Below, piece after piece: positions 11,201 through 23,200 of a stretch of DNA of 64,000 nt. Position numbers and translations under genes: made by a program. The number at the start of each line of letters is the position of its first letter. Within the stretch, counting starts at the first letter, position 1. Location of the stretch: assembly GCA_037783545.1 (NCBI GenBank), contig JBBELK010000636.1, positions 124,001-188,000 of the forward strand, read 5' to 3'. The notes under the pieces were generated by a model that had not been told where the DNA came from, did no database searches, and saw only the letters and a list, made by a program, of their open reading frames with translations. Origin of the DNA: Henricia sp. BOLD:AAB3569 (Eukaryota > Echinodermata > Asteroidea > Spinulosida > Echinasteridae).

Positions 11201-14200
11201 GTTTGGAGTACGGCGGCCATCTTGGTCGTACAGGAAAATTAAAGATAGCCAATGGGGTTAAATTGGTAAGGGGCTAAAAGTGTTATATAGAAAATGATAA
11301 CGTCCCAATGTAAACGTCAGAAAAAAACACTTTTAGCCTTCTAAAAGTAAAAGGTTTTATACAACGTTCTGCCGCTTAGGTCCTATTGTAGGGACTTATT
11401 ATTTTCTGTAAATTCCAAAACAGCATTTACCGCATATATTTAGAAGCGGTAGCCGAGATATGTGTCTTAGAAATTGGCCGTTTTCCCGCAAAATCGTGCG
11501 TGTTAACTGATTAGGAGAGAGCTCGAAGAATGCGATGCAGTATAAAGCGCCCCCACAGTGACATATTGCGCCAAGCCAATGAAGATATCTTCAACTTCAA
11601 GTCTGATTAGTCTTAGTTCAACATGCTGTCTCGTTTTCTGCTCAACTAAAGCTTTGTCAGGAAAGCCTCAATGCAACAGGAGTACATAGCACATGTGAGG
11701 GCGCGCACTATGTGTAAGAGCACATATTAAAGGTACACACCGGCCTACTGTTTACATGATTTAGTGATGTAGCAGCATTGACAATACTTTGTTAATGGTC
11801 GTTGTGAAAAAAGATCATCAAAATATCCCGTAATTTACTAAAGAAGTGCAAAATTAACAAAAACGGTCAAAAGACGGGTTATACGCTTTACCAGCCGTTG
11901 CAACTACGCGCGAGCCTCACGACTTTGTCACAAACGATTCGCTCTTCTCCTGCTCAGGATATCTCCAATTTTCTGTTAACGATTTCACTGGACAGCCCGG
12001 ACGACCAAATAGGAATTTCCGTTTTCTTTTGAGGAGTTGGCATCATGTTTTTTCTACACGCGAACGTACACCGGAGCAACACACCCGGCCGTGTGTGCAC
12101 TCAGGCTAATTGCCGTGCTGCGCGGGGCAAATATCCAACACTCCACGGTAGCCTGCCGTAGCACGCGCTCGCTCCCGTTCTCTGGACTCCCGAAACGAAC
12201 AATTATTTTCGAATTTTCATACCTACATGTATGTTTAACTTTGTTTCAATTACCTGTATAAATAGTCTCTTTTGTCAATTACTTATTAATATTGGGGGAA
12301 AATCAGAGTTGAATTTGGTGCAGTTCTGCAGAAAAAAAACTTTTATACGGCTAAAAATACAACTAACCCACAAGACCACGTGACTTTTCGGAACCAGAAT
12401 CTGGTTCTAAAAAGTCACGTGACCTTAATTTTTTGAAAAATGCTCAAAAACAGCCAAATTTGACGGCGTCTTTTCAGGATATATCTAATTTACTCTGGAA
12501 AGCGCTTCAGAATAATGTATGGGTCTATTTCGAGCCCAACAAAGCCAGTGTCCCTTTAACGCCTGCAATGAAAACCATGCACTCGACGACGCTCACAAAG
12601 AGTAACTGATAATCATTTTTGTGGGCTAAAACAAACAAAGGGCATGTGTTTTACACCGAAATTTTGCACAAACACAGACAACAATCTCCCCATACTGTAA
12701 CTGGTTTCACAAGTCAGTTTCGCAACACAAACTACCCTTTTTGGACCTGAAATCTCACCGTCAAACAAACATCTTGCTGTGTTCCAATTTAAATATTTCA
12801 AAAAATTGTTTTAAAAATAAATATCGTCAGAAAGTGTTCTTTATTTTCAGTATCTATTTAAAAAGTTGGAATTGAACAATGTTGTGATGTTTTACAGCGC
12901 ATTTTTCATGATGCGCCACTTCGCATACGGCAGAAATCCACTGCGAAAATGACCAGTATTAGTGTACCCAGTGCGCGCGCGATGACGTCACAGATTTCCA
13001 AGTCCCCACTATTGTTGGCATTCCTGATAATACAAAGTCGAAATTAAGGTGGGGACTTGCGAAATGTTTAATTTTGGTTCCCACCTTGACTTTTACGCTG
13101 CAGCCAAATTCCAACATAGATTTCGAAAAGCAAATTATGAAAAGACAAGTAACGGACAGTGTTGCGAGCGTCACGTCACGCGGACTCACGACATCTCGGT
13201 GGTATACATGTGTGCTCAACAAGTACAACTCATAAATTATTTTAATGTAAAGAACAAGAATAATTACCTACTGAAAAGCGAATACGAACTTCAGAAATAA
13301 TCGAAAATTTTGCGATGCGTCGCACTATGGGCGCTGCCATTTTGTCCGAATATTGGGCAAAGAATGACAAGTCCTTCGTGCATTTAAATGGCAATACAGG
13401 AAAACGTTGTCCGCAAAAACGTCATCCGTTGCCCAGTATTTGGACAAAATGGCAGAGCCCATAGTGCGACGCATTGCTGCAATTACCATTCTTTGTAAAG
13501 TTCGTATCCGCTTTTCAGTAGGTAATATTTCTTGTTCTTTGCATTATAATAATGTACGAGATGTACTTGTTGAGCACTAGCCTTTTGTTTCTCTGGTATA
13601 ATTCCCCTTTTTCTTGTTATGTTTTCATTTTAAAATATTTACAAGATAATGTAGATTATGAAAATATATGGGCTATTCCAGGGTCACTCGCATTTCACTT
13701 TTTTGCACACTTTTACAATCTTAGTGATGTAGTTTTTAAAATACAGGGAATTGCTCTTTTATTTTTGGTATGGCAATACTCAATATATAAGGCAATGGTA
13801 TTAAGAAAATTAAACAATACTAAATATGAGCATGACACTGTTCGACAAAACCGTCACTCGCATTTCGTGAAATGGACATGCCAAAAATTCTCTTGGTTTC
13901 AATTGAAAAGTTTTCTCAAACCAAATGTACAACAACCAAATGTTTATATGTACTAGATACCTACCATTCTGAAGTATAAATGAGGGTAACAATTATTTGC
14001 AACAACTAACTGTATTAAAGTTAGAGGGAAAAAATGCCGTCACTCGCATTTCCGTCACTCGCATTTCAGTTTGTCCGTTCATTAAGTTGTGAACAAAATG
14101 AAGCTTTCCTCCACAATTCTCAAGTATTGGCCAAGTCTTTTCAAACAACCTTTAGAAATCATTTTGAGGGTGCTGAGTGCTCCAAATACTAATTACAATG

Positions 14201-17200
14201 AACAAAATATAAATAACATGTACATACACAGTTACATGGTATTTACATTATATTTACATTATATTTACATGTTAGCCAATGTTAAAATTATCATAACTTA
14301 AAAACTGTAAGAGTGCCCATCCCAAATCTTTTTGGAAATGTTCCTTACATCTTAAGCTAACAAATAAAAAGAACAATTACGCATTTTTAAAAATACGCAT
14401 TTGTGCAAATCAAGGTCAAAGGTTATAAATTTACATAACTTTTTGTGGTACGAGATACAATTTTGATGTTATTTTATAAAGTAAAGGCTGTTGCAAGAGC
14501 TTTAAAATTATGTAAAGTTTATATCTATAGGTCCATTACTTTTAGAGATAAGTGAATTTGATTTTTGTTTGCATGGAATTGCCCATATGAATTCAGCAAA
14601 CAATTATTTCATTTGAAAAAAAATCGACTGAAAATTTACCAATCATAATGTAGACTGGTTCCCGCTACACATATTCCACATACAACGACTGAATATGAGG
14701 ACCTGCTTCTGTGGTGTTTAAAATAGCACTAAGCATTACGTCATGCATTTATTTTTAGGAGCGCATCATAGCGCGCGGAACGAGTGTATAACAATTTAAA
14801 AAGGGTTATTATATATTTGTCCAATACAAATTTAATATATTAACCTTAAAATATTACTCATGCCAACTATAGCATCGAAAATCAAATTCAAACCATGACT
14901 GCATCATCGTAAATAATTACGCGGCGAAACACTGACGAATCGTACCGACGATTAACAAAAGAAAGTCATAGCCTCAAGAGAGGGCGGTCCGCGACGGCAG
15001 TATCCATAACCACTAAACATTTCGTTACGTTTTACCGATGTTTTTGAGTTAGGAAAACGTACAGGAAAAATCGTTAGATGATAACAGAGAGAAAATATGA
15101 CTGATTTAGTTAAATAGAACTTATTCCTAATGGGTACCCCCACCCCCTTCCCCAACCCCCTCCCAGCGTGACCAGATCACATTTTTGAACCACCCATTTT
15201 TCTAATGGGTGTTAAGATTTTGATACCATATCATTTGTCATATTTTTCTCATTTCCATTCTAATATTTCGCGTTCTCAATCCGTATATTTTCAAGGACAT
15301 CGTCAAAAAACCACCGTTGTTTTGTAAACTAATTTATCTGGTTCCGTAAACCAGTGTATAGTAACACCAACCTGTTTGCCTCCACATCCAAATTGATTGC
15401 AAATTTCCCGTTTTATTCCAATGGATGCATGGTATTTTGAGGAGGAATTTTATATGATTCTTAGGTTAAAACAAAATCCATTTTCTGGACAACAAATCTG
15501 AATATGCTCCTTAATATGTGATTTTTGTTTTCCTGTAGACATGGGGTTCGGATTTGACCGAGTCTGCGTTTTTATCCATGACGTCATGTATCTTCGAGCT
15601 TGCTCTACCCCAGACCCAAAATTGGATCCAACTCACCAGTTACTCGGATTTAGGCTTTGTTCTGAACGACACACTGGACGAGTGGTACACCTTAGGCAAT
15701 TACTACGACTTTTCACGAATGGAATGCTTGACACCAGACGTTCCTATCGTTTGCAGAATCTACAAACTGGTAGGTGTCAATTCATTTTATGTATCCGACA
15801 GGCATTTATTTTGCTCACTAATTTTGTTGCTCCCTTGTTAGAGGAATTTTAACCAAGGAACAAAAGGCATTGTGCAACTCGTACATTGTTATAAGAACAA
15901 AAGCGAATAATGCGAACATTTCACGAGGAATAACAATTGAGCATAACTGCAAAGTACTCCGCATCTCCCCCATCCCAGTAGACTTGAGGTCAAAACTCTA
16001 GACAGTCGTATTTGGTCCGTCTGACGCCTATAATCCCCACACGCAACATTCGTTGTTATGAATAGTACCTGTCTAGAGACTTGAGAAACCTGTATTCGCA
16101 CCAATATTAATGCTTCATGGCGCGTAATATATAATCACGCTGTTGCCATAGAACCAGCCAATAACATTTCGTCCATCGTGCCGTGGTAACGTCTACTTCT
16201 ACCAGAGGGGATGTAATGTTATCTGATTCGGTTAATGCGTGTTTTAAAACTTCAATATTATTATTTAGAGAAACTGTGTTAAGCGTTTAGTGAAATGTAG
16301 TATGTTAAGTTACAGTCAAGAGCATTTATGATGTACAAATAAATGTAATAATAATAATAATAATAACTTATAAGGCGCAAAGCATCTAGTTTGACCTATT
16401 CACCACGCTCATAAAAAAGATCTCCCCTATAATGATTATGGGAGATCTTGTATCGGCTTCTTTTGATGAATGTGTTCTAACGGTATATTTAAGTATTAAC
16501 TCGGTATCAGTCCCTTTAGATGTGATTGCGCCAATTACTTGTGTCAAGGGCTAAATACATCGATAAATTAAACTGCACAGCCCTTTATCACGTCGCAGAA
16601 AACAAATGAAGCTAAGCAGAATGTATTAAAACTACTTTTACGTTCTGTTGCTTTATCGTTTTCCAACTTTCGTGGCAATGCACAGTCAAGTTAACGCACC
16701 ACGGACTAAGATGCGCTTCATGTAAAATTGAAAGGGATCGAGCGCACTGCCAACTTTCCAAACTCGACTAAACGCGTAAACGATGTGAGCTAGCGGGTCA
16801 GTAATTTTGCCCGGTGTTTTTTTTTTTTTTTTTACTACAAATTGGATTTTGGGTTTTTTTGTAACATTCTTCTTCGACTAGTTGGTTTTCAACACGTGTT
16901 GCTGGTGGCTAAATGGCCAGCATACCCACAAGTGGCGTGCGTGCTTAGTTTGTATCACGACTTTACTATCCTGCAAGAAATATTACAGTCTTGATAAATC
17001 AGATCTTCGCTCCAGATTAGAAAAAGTCCTGCAAACAAATCTTTCCTCACCATCGAAGATCTGCGGTCCTTTTGTATCTGCATACAAAACTGGAAAATGT
17101 TAAGAAGGTGACAGATTTGACCGAAAGCTTGAAAAGCACATTAAAACTGCCCCATTTGCTTAGCGACTTGGACACAACATTTCTGTTTTGAGGTAAAACC

Positions 17201-20200
17201 ATTTTCACACAACAGACAAGTTGCAACAGATATCAAAAATACTTTTGTTGCAAAAATGCATCCAGCGGTCCCTTTTTTATGCTTGTTAAAATGTGTCACA
17301 TTTACGTGCAGAATCGTCAATGAAAATGAATAGACAGCAACTTCAAAAATTGTGATGCGATGCAAAGTGCCCTCCTTGGCACGAAGCACGTTATTTTTTC
17401 TTGGTTAGTTATAAATTCAAGCGTATATTTATCTTGTCCTTCAAGAGCAGACTGTAAACAGGGCGCCATCAATAGACAATAAACAGCGGTGCCAAGAGTA
17501 GAGCATGATGAGGGCACTATATACGGAAACAGGTTTCTCAAGTCTGTAACTAGAGGTCGATTAGACTTGTTCCCAGTCCATTCACGACCACGCTGCTGCC
17601 GTTTACGAAACAACAGGTCTAGTTACAGACTTGACATCAAGTCTACCATCACAGTAGCATTCGGTCGACTTCGTGGCTTATAGTACGGTCCGCGAACCAG
17701 TCAATGGACAACGAAGCGTGCGCAATAATGTCATTTTCGAGTTGCGCGGTATTGCTCCGCAAAATTATGCGAACTGTTGCAATTGCATTTGACCGAGTTG
17801 TACCATTTACTACTTTTAGAAGGCTAAAAGTGATTTTCTGACGTTTACATTGGGACGTTATGCCAAAGCACGTCATCGCTTCATACATGAAGTCAAGCAC
17901 ATCAAAGAAGACGTCAGGATATACGGGACCCACCCGCTATCATTACAAGTTGCGCACAGCTACCTCTTGGGAATCTTCAATGAAACATTCTCTCATCCAC
18001 CAATAAAAAACGCCGATCGCGTCCATCGACCCGTACCGTTGATCACCGTTATAGAAGCTAAAGCTGCCATCAAGAAGATGAAAATGTGGAGGCCAACGGG
18101 CCTGGCGACACCCCCACCGACGTTAAGCCCCAGTCACACCAACGCCGGATACAACAAGGATTATCCCGGATACCCACGGACCCAGAATGACCCTCTTCCG
18201 GGGCGAATCGGGATGAAATCGTCCAGACAGTCCCCCCGACGGTGGAAAAACCCACAGCCCCCTGTACTGTCCCGTACCATGACGGACCCAACACGGAAAC
18301 AGTACGTTTTACCAAGGATTGACTACGGACCCAACACGAACCACCCCGTACTACCACGGACCCAACACGTTTCACCACGAACTGCCCCGGACCAAACACG
18401 AACTGTCCCGAACTGTCCCGGAAGAGCTGCGGATGCATCCTGAACCATCCCGGACCCAACAAGGACCCAACAGGAACCGTCACGGAGACTATAAATACAG
18501 GTGCATTTTTCATTGGTTTTCACTTTGACGGGACTTTGATGTGTCCGGGGTGGTCCGGGGTGGTACGTGGCGACAACGTGTTGGGAAAATTATGCCGTAT
18601 CGCCAAGCATCATCACGTTGCCACTACGGATTCACTACGTACTGTCCCGAACACAACACGAACCGAACACGAACCATCCAGGATTGGGCTTCCATCCCGA
18701 ACCGTCCCGAACCACCCCGACTTTTTTAAAGCCTAAGTCACACCAAGGTCCCGAACCATCCCGGACTGAAATATTGCCGATCCGGGGTCCTATCCGTGTT
18801 GGTTCCTGGGTGGTTCGTGTTGGGTCCGGGGTAGTTCTGGATGGTACTGGATGAATCGGGATAGTCCTGGACGGTTCGGGAGGTCACCCCGACTTTTTTA
18901 AACTGTTTAAAAAAGTCGTGGTGGTTCGGAACGGTTCGGGATGGAAGCCGAATCCGGGGTGGTTCGTGTTCGGTTCGTGTTGGGTTCGGGACAGTACGTA
19001 GTGAATCCGTAATGGCAACGTAATGATGCTTGGCGATACTTGGCGATACGGCATAATTTTCCCAACACGTTGTCGCCACGTACCACCCCGGACCACCCCG
19101 GACACAACACGGTGTCACCACGAACCACCACGGACACACCAAGGATCTACTACGGATGACAAAGTTTTTCCCGATTCATCCCGGACAACCACGGATTTAA
19201 CACGGACCCAGCACGGTAGAGCTACGGATGGCCCCGAATGGGGCCGGAGGAGACACGGACGACCACGTATTACCACGTATTACGATGATGATGTAGTGAA
19301 GTTCGATGATGATGTCGTGATTACGCAACGATGTTGCCTCGTCAAAGTCCTGTCGAAAAGTGAAAACCAATGAAAAATGCACCTGTATTTATAGTCTCCG
19401 TGACGGTTCGTGTTGGGTCCGTGTTGGGTCCGGGATGGTTCAGGGTGCATCCGTAGCTCTTTCGGGACAGTTCGTGTTGGGTCCGGGGCAGTTCGTGGTG
19501 AAACGTGTTGGGTCCGTGGTAGTACGGGGTAGGTCCGTGTTGGGTCCGTAGTCAATCCTTGGTAAAACGTACTGTTTCCGTGTTGGGTCCGTCATGGTAC
19601 GGGACAGTACGGGGGTGTCTGGGGTTTTCCACCGTCGAGGGGACTGTCTGGACGATTTCATCCCGATTCGCCCCGGAAGAGGGTCATTCTGGGTCCGTGG
19701 CTATCCGGGATAATCCTTGTTGTATCAGGCGTTGGTGTGACCTAGGCTTTAACAGTTTAAAAAAGTCGGGGTGACCTCCCGAACCGTCCAGGACTATCCC
19801 GATTCATCCAGTACCATCCATAACTACCCAGGACCCAACACGAACCACCCAGGAACCAACACGGATAGGACCCCGGATCGGCAATATTTCAGTCCGGGAT
19901 GGTTCGGGACCTTGGTGTGACTGGGGCTTAAGGAAGCTCCTTGGCCGTCGTGGCGCCTCGATTCTCGAAGAGCTATTCAATCACGTGCTCGAAAAAAAAC
20001 GAAGTACATGTACCGCCAGGCTGCCTGGTCGACATGTTCGGCGACACCCATTTGGAAGGGCGAATGTATCGCCCGAATCTCCTATTGTTCCACACGATGA
20101 ATATTTGCAAGAGAATCCTAAGCGCTCGACTAAACAAGATTGCCGTCATCACGCCAAATGAATGTGGTTCTTCAAGGGATGCAGCACTGAAGACGCCATC

Positions 20201-23200
20201 CACGCAGCACCGCTCTTTTTAGAGAGGCACCGAGAATGCTTTTGATAGACTGCCGCGCGACCTCATCTGGCACGTCATACGATCGAACGGCGCTCCCGAA
20301 GCGTATGTCGTTCGGATCAAGCTCCTCTACCGCAATTTCAATGTCGTCCGATTATGTCTACACTACCTTTCACCATTAACGTTGGCGTCCATCAAGGGTT
20401 GGCCCTCTCACCGCTCCCGTTTGTCCTCTGCATTGGCACAAAAAAAACACCACCAATCGCTTTCCCACGGACGCTCCACCACGCCGATGGTGTATTTCTA
20501 GCCGGCGAAATACATCGCCTGACGACAGCGGCATGACGTCAAGATAACGACAAGAAAATTGTTTGTGGAATGTGTTCCTCAAACAGATGACACCGTCAGC
20601 GTCGACTGAGAAAATACCACTGAATTCAAGTATCTTGGATTAGTTATATCAGCGATGGTGATTATCTCCGCCGACGTACCCGCAAGAATCAACGCTGCGT
20701 CGATTAAATGGCAAGTCCCCAGAGTCCTTTGCATGCGACCGCCGAATACCCAAAGCGAGTGATCTAGACCGCCATAAGGCCAGTCGCCCTCTACGAGGTT
20801 TCGAGTGCCCACTCGCTATCCAGAACTCGCCCTGTGGGAACGGAACACTCGCAAGCTACTTGAAAACTACTCGCCAAGTTTTGAACATGTTCAAAACTTG
20901 CTGACGAGCTTCGCTCAGAACTCGCAAGAAGTCGCAAGGTCACTCGCCCGTGTGAACGTGCAACTTGCTCTCCGCAAGGCAAGCGAGTGTACTTGCAAAC
21001 ACGCCCAAACAAAGTTATTCCTGGAATGTGTTGTAAAGTTGGCACTCCCGTTCGGGCTGCTTTTAAGATAGGACCCCAAAAAGGGCCACTCGCTTGCCGT
21101 CGCTCCATGACATAAACATGACTTGCACTGGATACTGGATACCTCAGAACGTATAGAGCAAGAAACAATCCATTTCAGAAAATTGCAACTCCTAACATCC
21201 GAAGAATTGTGGACTTTCTAAAAAATATTCAGCGTCATCTCCGAACGCTTTAGAGCATATCTTATTTGTGTTTTTATTCTTAAAAAGTGCGAATGAAAAC
21301 GATCAGAATGTTGTAAAACATAACTTCCAAGCTAGTTTGGTATCCATGCTTCAAACAGACTGTGGATGTTGGTATAAACGTTTTTTTTTTATGCAGTCGT
21401 ATCCGTCACAGTAACTTTTTACTTTTTACCGTGACGGAGATGATTTTTTGGCAAAGCTTTAGTCGATTAATGGCAATAAAATTAGGATGATAATGAATTG
21501 GGTTTATCCTGTTAAACGTCCCCTGTTTACGGGTTCTGATTTTATGAATAAACTTTAAACTCTGTTATTTGAATTTACTCTGCTTCACATTGTTCAAATA
21601 TCTCCGTCACAAAAGGTGTGACGGATATCATTGTTGCAAATAGACCAGTTGCGTGATGTGTTTGCATAAGTCCTAGGTCCTATTTCATAAAGCCCACTTA
21701 GAAACTTTCCTAAATAAACATTCTTAACTCATTTTTTTAAAGATAGGAAAAATTATATTTATTGTTCCTAAATCCACTTAAGAATGTTTTTAACTTTTAT
21801 GAAAAGGGGATCTAGGACTTATGTAAATATATTACGCAACTGGTCTATTTTTCCTATGCTACAACAATGAAAATTTAGTATAGCCTATCCCCTAGCCCAG
21901 GTTAAACTCCGTACCACATACTACATATGGTCACTCGTAATGCAGTGAAGGCGACGTCCAACCTGGGCTAGCCTATCCCCCATAGAGTGATCTACATGTA
22001 GCAATATATGGTCGCGTGCAGCAACTTTAACAGGCAGACAATAAAAAAAGGCTAGCTCAATAACCTGCTGCCCAATCCTCACCAAATTTTGTCCGATTTT
22101 TTTTAAACATTACCCTGCAAGTGTCTGTGGATTTTTTGCAGATATTGGCCATATAATTATGGAAAATCCCAAAGTTTAGAAGTCAATAAATCATGTAAAA
22201 AATGATGTCACGAACAATGTACAGGTATGTCATGCAAAAACATGTATGTTGCAACCGCTGTTGTTGACTTCTATAAGATGGATTTTTGAGACTTATTATT
22301 ATTTTCATATGGACAAATCTTGCCAAAAATCCCTAGACACGTGCAAGGTAAGGTTTTCAAGAACTATCAGATGAAGTTTCGGGGGGAATTCAATTGGGAT
22401 GCAGGTTGTTTTGCACTAGCCATCAGCCTGTTAAAGTTGCTGCATGACCATATTGCTAAATCACGCTTCTATCTATGGGTGATATGTACGTATCCACCAT
22501 AGTTCTAAGGGTACCTTTCACTTAAAAACCAAGAGGGAATGCAAGTTAAAATATTACCATGACTACTCCTACAGTGCTCTAGCTCTGACTGAGTGCCATC
22601 GGCTTATAGTATAGGACATGATTTATCTCACCAATGATTTATCTTGACTTATAACCTGGATTTATGTCGATTTGAAGAGATAATTTGTTGCCAAATCTAC
22701 TTCCTAAACTTACTAGTTAACTTGGCGAGATAGTTGTTGTCACCAAGTCCACGGAATGAATTCCGTTTACTAGTCGCCACTCATTCTCCTTAATATGACT
22801 CACTCTTAAACTACCAAAAAGCATTAATATTTAAAAAGGGAAGTGAATTTAGCAGTGACAAACTTCAACAATTTCCTTGAAAGTTTACCAACGGCATCTC
22901 AGTGTCGACCAGTGAACGGAATTCATGTCGACTTGACTAAGTTAACATAATTATTGATTTCATATAGTCAACTTGGCGATATACATGTGTGTAAATTATT
23001 TCGCCAAGTCAACTTATTTAATCTAGAAAGACGACTTTGCAACACAAATATTATTTCAGACACCGCCTGCGACTCTGTTCAAAACTTGTGAAACATTCAA
23101 TGTCAGTAAAAGTCTTTCTTTTATTTTATTTTTTCCAAGTCAGAAAGTTGAATTTTCCCTCCTATTAACTTTTTTTTTTTTTTTTTAATTCCAGCTTGTG

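Larger units (their letters stand above)
5543..11358. mobile_element. Giant foldback element in intron 1, ~1.6-kb arms
   Basis: The left arm (about 5964-6079 then 7948-9470) is the reverse complement of the right arm (about 9540-11259). Examples are the ACCACGTGTTTAGAGATGAA block at 8077 against 11005-11025, and the block around 9000-9060 against 10000-10055. The centre is near 9500, where a GCGGGCCTCCCACTGTGCGA block faces its complement. A further outer match (CTAAAAGTG block, 5543-5578 with 11325-11358) suggests the arms were longer. Extra DNA splits the left arm twice. The arms contain many GCGACC/GGTCGC and ACGCCATA-like short repeats. I see no transposase. Confidence 0.82.

Noticed and set aside
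13552..13956. 134-residue hydrophobic open frame
   Set aside because: It crosses the end of one inverted repeat and the TIR of another element. Its apparent repeats come from the GTCACTCGCATTTC motif.
18070..19661. Many Thr/Pro/Arg-rich open frames on both strands (DPTRTQH-like)
   Set aside because: They are produced by the short repeats of the foldback element inserted in the RTE LINE, with no conserved domain.
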